Counted from the first letter of the stretch, positions 53,501-62,062 are shown. The stretch: DNA of 64,000 nt from Empedobacter sedimenti (GCF_030005555.1 NZ_JASCQG010000015.1:1-64000), one strand, 5' to 3'. Notes: generated from the sequence alone by a model not told the origin. Numbers and translations are program-made.

Positions 53501-54930
53501 TTACAAACACTACGTCTGGTTTCCCTAATCCTTCTTCTCATGTTTGGGAAATTACTCCTAACGAAACAGGAGCATTTGAATATTTAGAAGGCTCATCTGC
53601 TAATTCTGAGCATCTTAATGTTAAATTTAATAAAGCTGGTACATATAGTGTAAAATACACTGCTTTATACAACGGTAATCAAAGTGTTGTCACAGGAAAT
53701 AACATTATAAAGGTAGATGCAAATACGAATGCACCTCAAAATCTAAAGGCTGTATTAACAGATGGTAAAGTAAATCTTGCTTGGGAAAAACCAATCCCAG
53801 GAAACAAAATAAGTTTGCTTTCGCAAGATTTTCAATCTACAACCTTTCCTCCTGCAGGATGGGAACTGTTAGATGGTAATACAGATAATGTAAAATGGAG
53901 AAGAACATATTTTTCACCTAATACAACTGATTATTTTGCATACATATCATCTCAAGCACAGGCGACGAATGATTATTTAATATCACCTGTAGTTTCTAAT
54001 CTTCCACTTGATTATAAGGAGTTAAGTATGACTATTTATGGAAGTGTTACTGCTGGAAATGATAATTTAAAAATTTATTTTGTAAAAACTGATAAAGTAA
54101 AAGATTTGACAGAGGCTGAAATAAAAGCTGGTACACTTATCTTTGATGGTCCTGCTGTTACATCTGTAAACAAAATATTTAAAACTTTTGATTTAGGTAA
54201 CAATGTAGACGGAACTCCATTTAGATTAGCTTTCCTAAGCTCTAATGTAAAATCTGACAAAAACACCTATATTGCTTTAGATAACATTAATATCTCTAAA
54301 CCAGGAATGTTTACTGAAATGTATATCGGTAACAAACCAGTAATTGAAGCGAACAAAGCAATTTTAGCGCAACCTGAATTTGATACTAGCAATGGTGCTG
54401 TAGTTCCTGATAATTCTACCGAAGCAACTACAAAACCTACTAATTGGAGTGTTTTAAGTGTAGGTCCAACAAGCAATATTACTTCTTATGAAATTACAAG
54501 AGATAAAAAAGTAATTGGTACTGTGCCTGCAGCAGATGTTGTTTATATTGATAATTCTATAACTGCAAATGGTACTTACACATATAATTTGTATGCTATT
54601 TATGATCAAATCAATAAATCAGATGCATCTCCAGACGCTGTTGTTGTCGTAAGTAGTTTATCTACATTAGATCTTAATAAAATAAGTGAAATTTCTGCTT
54701 TCCCTAATCCAGTAATTGATGTGGTTAAAGTAAAATTTGCTGAAAAACTAATTGGTAAGGCTGAAGTAGAAATCTATTCTATCGATGGTAAAAAAGTTAT
54801 TTCTAAAGGACTTTCAGAGGACGAAATAACAAATCAAGGACTTAATATTTCTAATTTATCAAGTGGAGCTTATATACTTGTTATTAAAAATAACGGTAAA
54901 GCTTACAAAACTAAATTAATTAAGAAATAA
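50557..54930 (+). CDS. Large T9SS-secreted subtilisin-like (S8) serine protease
   Basis: 1457-residue exported protease. Order of parts: signal peptide (1-29); propeptide (30-112); S8 catalytic domain (about 115-445) with Asp135 (EWDAG), His166 (AHSTHVAG), Asn279 (SAGNH) and Ser379 (GTSMATP); a beta P-like domain to about 580; CARDB-type segment (585-690); a first jelly-roll module (700-862, LQDFN...); two PKD-like domains (870-955 and 965-1052); a fibronectin-like start and a cleaved-adhesin module (1084-1247, SQDFQSTTFPPAGWELLDG); a second fibronectin-like piece; and the type A T9SS sorting domain (1380-1457, FPNPVIDVVKVKF ending in KLIKK). It is exported across the outer membrane, probably to degrade or bind host or environmental protein. 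Confidence 0.95.
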   Translation: MKKIYFRNPKTVFVTAGFLCLLSINLNAQTAEDAKILKAKTDLTALNLLNKQLKTSIIPEKTLKSISEQKNIPYRIVEKNGRITQLVGIEDNGNPIYISTDNVYSAITSGVNQLQVGGISGYNLTGKDIKVLEWDAGRIRETHQELKGKISIGNDIGSIVNELSAHSTHVAGTILATGIDPLSKGMAPDSKIVSYDFNSLESEVNTSLSNQEGLISTHSYGQNAGYTYNSNTSTYSWSGDSNVSPTIDYKFGFYSDRDKTIDALLKAAPWHTFVRSAGNHRGEGPSTAGTGTTLGEKDGGATGYDCVSTGSLPKNAIIVGAVLPVLDYQGPKSVIMTSFSSWGPTDDGRIVPTVVADGSNLYSTSIDSDSAYEKMSGTSMATPSTTGAIALIQDFAKKKTGNYFTSALIKSIITNTAKEAGNLGPDYIYGFGLIDAKASVDNIENKGKNADYKEGNLKNGETVTLTYNTIEGVPFKATLAWLDRPGVPKTGTRDASFLNDRTPKLMDDLDLRVEQNGVVYLPYKLDPANPANVATTGDNIVDNIEQIYIPNPKTGTITLSFTHKKTLEANGVDYGLSVTGLTTNKDLSLEKIESKVPDDEIGIETKVGTTIKNNGTDNFGPFDVKFTTKDQDGKIVNETTSSVASLAAGASTEVITTFDFSIPYYNYTVKAEIISTEDIIKSNNYKEKSFKSSIIDLSKNGSSMLQDFNTLLMDDIRWKVIDENKDSKTWVISSQANYIMNGSPVAWNFPAGAKADDWLFTNPVKLKAGSKYKVSYYTMKFSQNTSRNENLEIFTGAASTIAAMTNSINKFTWDQTLPSAWIKREFTFTATTDGIQYLGLHHFSSANNSYNIGLENFKIENIESASPNPFINYTIQDGSQTITTATEVKLLNENVVNPTATSYLWTITPNTVTYKNGTTANSETPSVIFDKEGKYNITLNVTNSLGTGNATLNNQIEAVAPTIKAGFSIDRPRIYSKENVQFTNTTSGFPNPSSHVWEITPNETGAFEYLEGSSANSEHLNVKFNKAGTYSVKYTALYNGNQSVVTGNNIIKVDANTNAPQNLKAVLTDGKVNLAWEKPIPGNKISLLSQDFQSTTFPPAGWELLDGNTDNVKWRRTYFSPNTTDYFAYISSQAQATNDYLISPVVSNLPLDYKELSMTIYGSVTAGNDNLKIYFVKTDKVKDLTEAEIKAGTLIFDGPAVTSVNKIFKTFDLGNNVDGTPFRLAFLSSNVKSDKNTYIALDNINISKPGMFTEMYIGNKPVIEANKAILAQPEFDTSNGAVVPDNSTEATTKPTNWSVLSVGPTSNITSYEITRDKKVIGTVPAADVVYIDNSITANGTYTYNLYAIYDQINKSDASPDAVVVVSSLSTLDLNKISEISAFPNPVIDVVKVKFAEKLIGKAEVEIYSIDGKKVISKGLSEDEITNQGLNISNLSSGAYILVIKNNGKAYKTKLIKK

Positions 54931-54940
54931 ACTTAAAACA

Positions 54941-54968
54941 AAAAGGCTCGATAAATATCGAGCCTTTT
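54941..54968. terminator. Bidirectional terminator
   Basis: 13-bp stem AAAAGGCTCGATA / TATCGAGCCTTTT after the protease gene; the next gene is convergent. Confidence 0.9.
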
Positions 54969-55008
54969 CTATTCTAAAAATAACATTGGTTAATTCTCCT
55001 GATAAAAA

Positions 55009-55359
55009 TTAATCATCTCTCCTATTATAACTATTCTTCAAATTATCAATTTGTTGATCAGTTAACGTTTTTAAGCACGAATATTTCATTAATGGTTTAA
55101 TCGTTCCTCCTTCATAAGGACTAGTGTCAAAATCACAATAAGTATCTCTATATTGTATCCAAAGTCTTTGTGTTTTAATTAATTTCTCTTTGGATTTACT
55201 ATCAATAGTATTGACTAATTTTTTATAATAAATATTCAATTCTTTGTCAGATTCTTTATAAGCATTCATCGCTTCAGTATTCATCTCAGCTTGTGTTTGA
55301 GCTGAAACTACATTAGACATAATTGACAAAAAAAGAAGTAGTGCAGCGTATTTTTTCAT
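55009..55359 (-). CDS. LprI-like (DUF1311) periplasmic protein
   Basis: 116-residue exported protein with a signal peptide ending near VSAQ (residue 21). The mature domain has the DUF1311 pattern: AEMNTEAMNAYKESDKELN, then QRLWIQYRDTYCDF and YSCLKTLTDQQIDNL, with two conserved Cys likely to pair. Mycobacterial LprI inhibits lysozyme, but the domain is broad and the role here is unknown. A decamer repeat lies immediately upstream of the ATG. Confidence 0.87.
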   Translation of the reverse strand: MKKYAALLLFLSIMSNVVSAQTQAEMNTEAMNAYKESDKELNIYYKKLVNTIDSKSKEKLIKTQRLWIQYRDTYCDFDTSPYEGGTIKPLMKYSCLKTLTDQQIDNLKNSYNRRDD

Positions 55360-55360
55360 T

Positions 55361-55397
55361 TTGATTGATTTTGATTGATTTTGATTGATTTTGATTA
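55361..55397. repeat. Decamer tandem repeat before the LprI-like gene
   Basis: TTGATTGATT occurs three times in a row (55361-55390), followed by a partial fourth copy (TTGATTA). It starts one base from the ATG of the minus-strand gene, so it fills the leader of that message. Confidence 0.9.
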
Positions 55398-55407
55398 AAT
55401 ATACAAA

Positions 55408-55433
55408 AAAAGCGAATCAAATGATTCGCTTTT
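55408..55433 (-). terminator. Terminator of the TonB receptor gene
   Basis: 12-bp stem AAAAGCGAATCA / TGATTCGCTTTT, seven bases after the stop. Confidence 0.9.
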
Positions 55434-55439
55434 AATTAT

Positions 55440-57662
55440 TTAGAAACTATACGTAAAGTTCAAATTAAATGTTCTTCCGCGTCCAGCATAGTTAAATAAT
55501 TCTGGAACTTTATATGCAGAATATAAAACTTGAGATTTTGCACTCCAAATTGTTTGATAATCTGTATTAAAGATATTCTGAACACCAAGATTTATTTTCC
55601 CGAAAGGTAATTTGTAACCAATCATTAAATCTGAGGTGTTGTACGAATCAATTACATTTTTCAAACCATCTGTGTATTTTAAACTTTGTAATGTTTGAAA
55701 TCTGAAATTCCAATTATCAAATCCATAACCTGCAAAAGCTGTAATTTTTGATGGTCCAGAAGTCGAAACATCTTGTTTTTGCCAATCACCATTTTTCTCA
55801 ACTTCAGATTTAATCAACAATGTACTTGCTCCAATATAAAAACCATTATTTGTGTAAGAAAACTCTGCTTCAACTCCAGTATTGCGTAATTTTTGATCAA
55901 CAACTTCTACCCAAAGATTTAAACCTTCACGTTTTAGAGCAATATTTTTGTCCGAATTACTGATGAATCCAGATATTTGACCTTTAAAACCGTTCGTTGT
56001 TTTGAAACGATAACCAATTTCAAACTGTCCTGTTTTAACTCCAGAAAGTGGCGAATCTTTTACATTAACACTAGAAGCTAAGTCCCAATGATTAGTTGTT
56101 TGATTAAATTTGTAGTTTCCGTAACCATAAAATTTAGAAGGATCAGCTAAAGAAACTCCTTGAGAATATGTTCCCCAAACTTGATTCATTTCATTTATTT
56201 TATACAACAAACCTGCATTTAACATTGTCATGTTGTAACTACTTTTTCCTCCAGGAATGTAGTCAGCAGAAGCTCCATAACCATTTTGCATTTGTACTTG
56301 TTGAGCAGAACCAATAAAATCGTCCAAATCAATCGAAATATCTTGGTAACGAATTCCTCCAGAAACTTTTAATTTCGGCAAAATTTCATATTCCGCTTGC
56401 GCATAACCTGCAAAACTTGTTGAATGATTTGTTGGATAGCGATCTACTGTATAGATTGTTTTATTGATTAATCCACCACTTGATAATGATTTTTTAGAAT
56501 CAAACACATTTTGTTGTCCGTCAAATTTCTCAAAATCTACATCAACACCATACGTTAATTTAAATTTATTCCAATCCTTAACCAAAACAGCTTTCAGTCC
56601 TGTATAAGTAGTGTTCTGCTGCGATGCAGACATATACGGAACAGTACCGCTTGGCAAAGCAATTGTACCTGGAAAAGGATAAAATCCTAATTTTTCTAGT
56701 CGACTTGCAAATTGTACATAGACGTCTTGTCCTCCCAAAATATTTGTACCATTATAACTCAATGTCCCCATAACACGCTCTGTACCTGGGTTTTTATCTG
56801 AATCAAAACCATCACGCATTTCTAAAACAGAAGCATCTCCTTTTGTTAAAGCACTAATGTTTTCACCTAAATACAAACTACGATCTCCGTTAAATTTTGA
56901 ATTATAATATTGAAAAGATCCATTGATTTGATGCTTAGAATTAAATTTATAACCAGCTGTAGCCAAAACATCAAAAGAACGATTGTATTGTAAATCTAAC
57001 TGAGAAATATCTGCAAAAACTTGATCTCCATCCGAGTCATAAGCTCCTCCATTTTGTTGAAAAGCCAATGCAACTCGTCCTGTAAACTTATCATTTTTAT
57101 AAGCAATAGATTGAGCAGCGCGCCAATCATGATCATCACTACCTGCAAAACCAGTTCTAATTCCTAATTCAGTATCACCACTAATTCCACTCTTCAAAGC
57201 TTTTTTAGTTACAATATTTACGATTCCACCTGTTGCATTTCCACCATAAATTGCACTTGCTCCAGATAAAACTTCAATACGATCGATATTAAACGGATCA
57301 ATTGCATCCAACTGACGGCTAATATTACGAATACTATTTAACGAAACACCATCTAACATCACTAACATAGAACGCCCACGCATGTTTTGACCATAATTAG
57401 AACGTCCTTGCGAACCAACATCCATCCCAGGAATCATAATAGCTAAAGCTTCTTTTAATGGAACTCCATTTTTTGCTTGCTGAGCTATTTGTTCTTGATT
57501 AATTACCCAAACAGTACCAGCCAAATCGGCTATTTTCTGAGGTTTACGAGAAGCTACAACTACAACGTCATTAAGATTTGTAGAAATACTATCATTTGTT
57601 TGAGCATATGTTGTTGAAAGTGATCCGAAAAATATTCCTAAATAGATAAGATTTTTTTTCAT
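55440..57662 (-). CDS. TonB-dependent outer-membrane receptor, siderophore type
   Basis: 740-residue receptor. Signal peptide to about residue 20, a TonB box-like region (LNDVVVVASRK), then a plug domain (35-160) with VPLKEALAIMIPGMDV, MLDGVSLNSIR and IEVLSGASAIYGGNATGGIVNIVTKK, and a 22-strand-type barrel ending TFNLNFTYSF. The plug resembles those of ferric hydroxamate/aerobactin receptors. It lacks the SusC N-terminal extension. It diverges from a PepSY-TM reductase-like gene, a pairing known for siderophore-iron uptake, which supports iron as cargo. The ligand is not determined. Confidence 0.92.
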   Translation of the reverse strand: MKKNLIYLGIFFGSLSTTYAQTNDSISTNLNDVVVVASRKPQKIADLAGTVWVINQEQIAQQAKNGVPLKEALAIMIPGMDVGSQGRSNYGQNMRGRSMLVMLDGVSLNSIRNISRQLDAIDPFNIDRIEVLSGASAIYGGNATGGIVNIVTKKALKSGISGDTELGIRTGFAGSDDHDWRAAQSIAYKNDKFTGRVALAFQQNGGAYDSDGDQVFADISQLDLQYNRSFDVLATAGYKFNSKHQINGSFQYYNSKFNGDRSLYLGENISALTKGDASVLEMRDGFDSDKNPGTERVMGTLSYNGTNILGGQDVYVQFASRLEKLGFYPFPGTIALPSGTVPYMSASQQNTTYTGLKAVLVKDWNKFKLTYGVDVDFEKFDGQQNVFDSKKSLSSGGLINKTIYTVDRYPTNHSTSFAGYAQAEYEILPKLKVSGGIRYQDISIDLDDFIGSAQQVQMQNGYGASADYIPGGKSSYNMTMLNAGLLYKINEMNQVWGTYSQGVSLADPSKFYGYGNYKFNQTTNHWDLASSVNVKDSPLSGVKTGQFEIGYRFKTTNGFKGQISGFISNSDKNIALKREGLNLWVEVVDQKLRNTGVEAEFSYTNNGFYIGASTLLIKSEVEKNGDWQKQDVSTSGPSKITAFAGYGFDNWNFRFQTLQSLKYTDGLKNVIDSYNTSDLMIGYKLPFGKINLGVQNIFNTDYQTIWSAKSQVLYSAYKVPELFNYAGRGRTFNLNFTYSF

Positions 57663-57688
57663 AGAGTAAAATTTAAATTTATATTTGC

Positions 57689-57712
57689 GACAAAAGTAAT
57701 TTATATTTTGTC
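57689..57712. promoter_or_regulatory. Inverted repeat between receptor and PepSY genes
   Basis: GACAAAA (57689-57695), ten bases, TTTTGTC (57706-57712): perfect 7-bp arms in the middle of the 65-bp divergent gap. The left arm overlaps the receptor -7 box. Confidence 0.45.
57691..57698 (-). promoter_or_regulatory. -7 box of the TonB receptor gene
   Basis: Minus-strand TACTTTTG, exact consensus, 28 bases before the ATG; embedded in the inverted repeat. Confidence 0.55.
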
Positions 57713-57727
57713 TAAATAAATATAAAA

Positions 57728-58831
57728 ATGAAAAAAATTTTTATCTTTCTACATAAGTGGTTAGGATTATTTACTGGAATAATCATCTTCATTGTAGCAA
57801 TAACAGGGGCAATCTTTTGTTTTCAGGACGAAATAAAAGACAGCATATTTGAGTATAGAAAAGTTGAAATTGAACAAAGTTCTTTTAAAAAACCTTCAGA
57901 AATTATTTCGATTATTCAAGAAGAAAACCCAACTCATCAGGTTTTGAGAGTGATGTATATGGCAAAAAATAAATCTACAGTTGCCATAACAATGGATGAT
58001 AAAAAGGAATCTTATTTTGTATATCTTAATCCCTATTCAGGAAAAATACTTCATCAAGAAAACATGAAAAGTGATTTTTTCTTAGTGATACAATACATTC
58101 ATATGAATTTACTTTTGGGTGAAATTGGAAAAAATATAATCGGATATTCTACTGTTATTTTTATTCTTATTTTGATTAGTGGAGTTGTTATTTGGTGGCC
58201 AAAAAAGAGAAAGCAAATAAAATCTGCAGTCAAAATAAAATGGAACTCAAATTGGAAGCGCAGAAATTACGATTTACACAATGTATTAGGATTTTACGCT
58301 TGTAGTATTGCATTTATAGCAGCCTTGTCAGGAATTGCTTTTAGTTTTAAACCTGTCAGAAGTTCATATACTTCGATCGTTAATCTTGGAAAGACGTACG
58401 AAAAAGAAGAAAAGGGATATGTTTATCAACCAAAAGAAATGTTGAAGAATGATTTTTCTATTGTAGACAAAGCTTATACTTACAGTTTAAAAAATAGTCC
58501 AGAAGCGACAATGCATTGGATTTACCTACCAGTTCCTGAAAAAAATCCGTTAGCGATTAGAGCTTATCACAAGGATTTAAAATATTACGCAGTTGATGAA
58601 TATCAATTTAACTCTGATCAATTTGAGGTTTCGTCTTTAATGAACAAAGATTTATCAAACGGAAAAAAAGTTGCCAATGCAATGTATGACATTCATACTG
58701 GGCAAATCTTAGGCTCATTCGGAAAAATATTAGCCTTTAGCTCCTCAATAATTGTTGCAAGTTTACCCATTACAGGCTTTATTATTTGGCGAAACAAGAA
58801 AAGGAAAAAGAAAAAAATCTCAGTTAAATAA
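57728..58831 (+). CDS. PepSY-associated transmembrane protein (PiuB/FoxB-like)
   Basis: 367-residue inner-membrane protein with four helices (about 12-33, 136-156, 185-208, 336-354). The N-terminal FLHKWLGLFTGIIIFIVAITGA is the family signature with the heme-ligand-type His9. PepSY stretches lie in the periplasmic loops (KSTVAITMDDKKESYFVYLNPYSGK and DIHTGQILGSFGK). Characterized relatives reduce ferric siderophores in the periplasm to release iron. Divergence from a TonB receptor with a shared inverted repeat fits that role. Confidence 0.9.
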   Translation: MKKIFIFLHKWLGLFTGIIIFIVAITGAIFCFQDEIKDSIFEYRKVEIEQSSFKKPSEIISIIQEENPTHQVLRVMYMAKNKSTVAITMDDKKESYFVYLNPYSGKILHQENMKSDFFLVIQYIHMNLLLGEIGKNIIGYSTVIFILILISGVVIWWPKKRKQIKSAVKIKWNSNWKRRNYDLHNVLGFYACSIAFIAALSGIAFSFKPVRSSYTSIVNLGKTYEKEEKGYVYQPKEMLKNDFSIVDKAYTYSLKNSPEATMHWIYLPVPEKNPLAIRAYHKDLKYYAVDEYQFNSDQFEVSSLMNKDLSNGKKVANAMYDIHTGQILGSFGKILAFSSSIIVASLPITGFIIWRNKKRKKKKISVK

Positions 58832-58842
58832 CTGAGATTTTT
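58813..58842. terminator. Bidirectional terminator
   Basis: 14-bp stem AAAAATCTCAGTTA / TAACTGAGATTTTT overlapping the PepSY gene stop, before the convergent lipoprotein gene. Confidence 0.9.
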
Positions 58843-58844
58843 TA

Positions 58845-59612
58845 TTATTTTGTTAAATCTACTTTTCCGTTTTTATACTTAAAAGTTGTTTCATATTCAA
58901 TAGTTGATATTTTTTTATCATTTTCGTCATAAAATATTATTGTTTTCTTCACGAAATTATTAAATGATAAATTTCTATAATTTACATCTTCAAAAACTCC
59001 TAAACGAATAAATGGATTTTGGTGATCATCATACTTAAATCTTGTAACCGCTTTCATTTTAGTTGATTCATTAAAGCTTACAATACTATCTAAGTTTGTT
59101 AAATGTGGATATTTTACATTTCTATTCCAATAATAATTCTCTTTAATCAATTCATTGTCACGAACTAAAGCTGCAGATTTTAATACTGTGTCGCCTTTAA
59201 TATCTTCATAAAAATAACTTGATTCACTATCCTCTTTTTTAGAAGTAAGTTTTTGAATGATTTTTTGATTGAAAAAAGATTTTAATCGATAAGTTCCTTT
59301 TTCTATTGACACACCATCTTGAATAATTTCAAAAGTTAAAGCATTATCAATTGTACTTTTAGAATAGATTATTTTTTCGGTACTAATTTGACTTCCAAAA
59401 AGTTTTGTATTTCTTTCTATTGGTCGATTTTGTTCATCATAAATAATCTGTACACTATCATAAACAATACTATTATCTGTAAAATAACGATTAGAAAAAT
59501 AACCTTTCGGAAATAATTTTTCGTTTGTTTCGACTAAATCTTCTTCTAAAGTTTCTGTTGAACAAGAAACAATCGTCAAGAAAGAAAATGCAACTAATAA
59601 ATACTTTACCAT
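58845..59612 (-). CDS. Lipoprotein of unknown function
   Basis: 255 residues from the ATG at 59612, which gives MVKYLLVAFSFLTIVSC with Cys near residue 17. The mature part has RHS/YD-like short repeats (YDEQNRPIERNTKLFG, FKYDDHQNPFIRLG, IFYDENDKKISTIEYE), the pattern of many Bacteroidota surface lipoproteins that resemble single YD or MORN-like strands. Function unknown. The longer frame to 59630 adds six residues before a cleaner signal. It shares its strand with the MFS gene upstream but is 61 bp away. Confidence 0.78.
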   Translation of the reverse strand: MVKYLLVAFSFLTIVSCSTETLEEDLVETNEKLFPKGYFSNRYFTDNSIVYDSVQIIYDEQNRPIERNTKLFGSQISTEKIIYSKSTIDNALTFEIIQDGVSIEKGTYRLKSFFNQKIIQKLTSKKEDSESSYFYEDIKGDTVLKSAALVRDNELIKENYYWNRNVKYPHLTNLDSIVSFNESTKMKAVTRFKYDDHQNPFIRLGVFEDVNYRNLSFNNFVKKTIIFYDENDKKISTIEYETTFKYKNGKVDLTK

Positions 59613-59673
59613 AAACCGAATTTTCAACAAAAATAAGTTTTAAATTCTAATTTATGGTTTGTTGCAATAAAAT

Positions 59674-60927
59674 TTACTTTAATTCTACTTTTCTGATTTG
59701 TTTAATCATTATAGCAATTATAACAACAGTTAATATTGTCATAGATCCTCCAAAAATAATACTTGGAACTAAACCTAAAAATGTTGCTGCAATTCCACTC
59801 TCCAAAGCTCCTAATTCGTTCGACGAACTTACGAAAATCGAATTGACAGATGATACACGACCCTTTAAATTTTCGGGAGTTTTGATTTGCAAAATACTTT
59901 GTCTAATAACCATCGAAACCGCATCAAAAGCACCTCCTAACAATAAAATACCGAAACATAAATATAGGTTTTGGCTAAGACCAAAAGATATAATACATAC
60001 ACCAAACATAGCGACTGCTATTAGTAATTTCGGTCCAACATTTCCTTTCAATAAACTTGGAATCATGGATAAGAAAAACATCATAATAATTGAACCAATT
60101 CCGTGCGCTGATCGTAATAATCCGAAAGCTTCGGAACCTTGATTTAATACTTTTTCTACAAAAGCTGGAAGCAAAGATTCCGCTCCTCCAAAGAAAACAG
60201 CAAACATATCCAAACTCAAAACAGCTAGTATAATTGGTGTTCCCCAAATAAATCTCAATCCTTCTTTGATACGTGTCATTGGCGATTCTGTAGATTCAGC
60301 TTCAGATAGTTCAGCTGGTTTTTTAGAAATCATTAAAATCATGATCATCGAAATACACATAATAGAAAATGCAGTTATCAAAGCAGCTTCAATACCAAAT
60401 TTTGCTAAAATAACACCTCCTGCTAATGGACCTAAAACAGAACCAATCATAAAAGCTGATGAAGAAATAGGAATTGCTTTTGTATAATTTTCTTTACGAA
60501 CAACTAAAGCTAAAAGAGCAAACAATGCAGGTCCACTAAAAGACCGTGTTAACCCCAAAATAAAGAATGCAAAATAACAGATTCCTAAATAAGCAGGAAT
60601 ACCAATAGCTTGCCGAACAGAAGGAAAATTGACAATCATTAAAACGAAAGAAGCAATCATAAAACAACCTATGCTTCTTACTAAAATCATCCGTTTATCC
60701 AACTTATCCACCAATTGTCCTGCATAAAAAGCTGTTAATAAAATGGGTAGAAACTCAGCTAATCCTATTAATCCTAAGAATATTTCTTTCTGTGTAACTT
60801 GAAAAATTTCATATGCTACAGATGTACTTTGTATAAATAAGGCAAAAATTAATGAAAACCTTAAAAAGATAAATGGTATAAATTCCTTGTTTTTCCAAAG
60901 GGATGGAATTTGTTCTTCTTTTTCCAT
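59674..60927 (-). CDS. MFS transporter (EntS/MFS-3 type)
   Basis: 417-residue permease with twelve helices. The first loop (EFLPILLTAFYAGQLVDKLDKRMILVRSIG) has the D-K-x-D-K-R motif A variant. The region PEFL-like signature and the gap after helix 6 (ESTESPMTRIKEGLRFIWG) fit the MFS-3/EntS group, which includes enterobactin exporters. Export of a siderophore or a drug is plausible given the nearby iron genes, but not shown. The start MEKEEQIPSLWKNKEFIPF (60927) was chosen; the longer frame adds a polar tail with no homologue. Confidence 0.87.
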   Translation of the reverse strand: MEKEEQIPSLWKNKEFIPFIFLRFSLIFALFIQSTSVAYEIFQVTQKEIFLGLIGLAEFLPILLTAFYAGQLVDKLDKRMILVRSIGCFMIASFVLMIVNFPSVRQAIGIPAYLGICYFAFFILGLTRSFSGPALFALLALVVRKENYTKAIPISSSAFMIGSVLGPLAGGVILAKFGIEAALITAFSIMCISMIMILMISKKPAELSEAESTESPMTRIKEGLRFIWGTPIILAVLSLDMFAVFFGGAESLLPAFVEKVLNQGSEAFGLLRSAHGIGSIIMMFFLSMIPSLLKGNVGPKLLIAVAMFGVCIISFGLSQNLYLCFGILLLGGAFDAVSMVIRQSILQIKTPENLKGRVSSVNSIFVSSSNELGALESGIAATFLGLVPSIIFGGSMTILTVVIIAIMIKQIRKVELK

Positions 60928-61013
60928 TTTTTGATCTAAATTTTGATGTTTTAAATTTACATTGAATTTTATCAATCGAAATTGATTTGCCTCAATAAAT
61001 TATCATTAATAAA

Positions 61014-61047
61014 AAAAATCTTTGCACGATAATGTGCAAAGATTTTT
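61014..61047 (-). terminator. Terminator of ribB
   Basis: 14-bp stem AAAAATCTTTGCAC / GTGCAAAGATTTTT, 28 bases after the ribB stop. Confidence 0.9.
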
Positions 61048-61074
61048 GAAAGTTTATAATAATTGTCATTTAAA

Positions 61075-61737
61075 TTAAGCGAAACTTAATTCTTCTTTTT
61101 CCTGTAATTGTAAACGATATTCGTAGATATCTTCTATTGTTAAAACTGTCATTTGATGTTTCTCGGCAAAATCTATAATTTGTGGAACTTTTGCCATTGT
61201 ACCATCTTCGTTCGTTAACTCGCACAAAACAGCTTCGTTTCCTAAACCTGCCAATTTCACTAAATCTACACTCCCCTCTGTATGTCCACGACGTTCTAAC
61301 ACTCCGTTTTCTTTAGCAATTAAAGGAAAAACATGTCCTGGACGATTAAGATCAGAAGGCTGTGCATTGAAATTAACTGCAGTTTTGATTGTTTGAACAC
61401 GATCTGCAGCCGAAACACCAGTCGTTACGCCTTCTTTCGCTTCGATAGTTACAGTAAAAGCTGTTTGAAATCTCGAATTATTATCCGAAACCATCGGTTG
61501 TAAATCTAACTGATCAGCTTTATTCTGCGTCATACACAGACAAACTATACCACTACATTCTCTGATTAACACAGCCATATCTTGTGCTGAAATTGTGGAA
61601 GCTGGAAAAATGATGTCGCCTTCGTTTTCGCGGTTTTCATCATCAATTAATAAAATTCCTTTTCCGTTTTGAAGATCATTTATTGCATTTGCAATTCTTT
61701 CGTTGGCATTAATGCCAAATTGTGTGATTGTTTTCAT
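61075..61737 (-). CDS. ribB: 3,4-dihydroxy-2-butanone 4-phosphate synthase
   Basis: First committed enzyme of the ribulose-5-phosphate branch of riboflavin synthesis. 220 residues from ATG 61737. Marks: [18 protein letters not shown] (acidic loop), [25 protein letters not shown] and [16 protein letters not shown]. No GTP cyclohydrolase II domain is fused. The upstream in-frame TTG at 61803 lies in the leader and was not used. The gene is preceded by an FMN riboswitch on the same strand, so expression should fall when FMN is plentiful. It is a single-gene unit. Confidence 0.96.
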   Translation of the reverse strand: MKTITQFGINANERIANAINDLQNGKGILLIDDENRENEGDIIFPASTISAQDMAVLIRECSGIVCLCMTQNKADQLDLQPMVSDNNSRFQTAFTVTIEAKEGVTTGVSAADRVQTIKTAVNFNAQPSDLNRPGHVFPLIAKENGVLERRGHTEGSVDLVKLAGLGNEAVLCELTNEDGTMAKVPQIIDFAEKHQMTVLTIEDIYEYRLQLQEKEELSFA

Positions 61738-61876
61738 TTGATTTTTGTTTTTATCATGAAACATCACTTCAGGGCGAAACACATTGCTAAGTAATAAGTT
61801 CAAAGTTTTGAGTCGTGAGTTTTTTACTCATAACTTAACACTTATCACTCATGACTTTCAGTTGTGTTCAATTTTC

Positions 61877-61991
61877 TTCTCTCATCCAGACTATACTGTC
61901 GGTTTTGGAGTTTCACCAAATCAGTCCCATAACAAAGTTAAAGGAGTCGCGGACTATAACCGCCGGTAAGGAATTTCGCCTTGCCCCGAAG
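61877..61991 (-). promoter_or_regulatory. FMN riboswitch (RFN element)
   Basis: Read on the minus strand: GGGGCAAGGCGAAATTCC, ACCGGCGGTTATAGTCCGCG, GGTGAAACTCCAAAACCGAC and AGTATAGTCTGGATGAGAGA, the conserved RFN blocks in order with the closing stem CTTCGGGG at one end. It lies about 140 bases before ribB. Confidence 0.97.
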
Positions 61992-62054
61992 AAAATTTCG
62001 TTTGTTATTTAATAATTATTTTGTTTTTGAATAATTATTATAAACTTTCAGTCA

Positions 62055-62062
62055 CAAATTTA
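62055..62062 (-). promoter_or_regulatory. -7 box of ribB
   Basis: Minus-strand TAAATTTG, exact consensus, 63 bases before the riboswitch. The leader would be about 310 bases. Confidence 0.6.
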
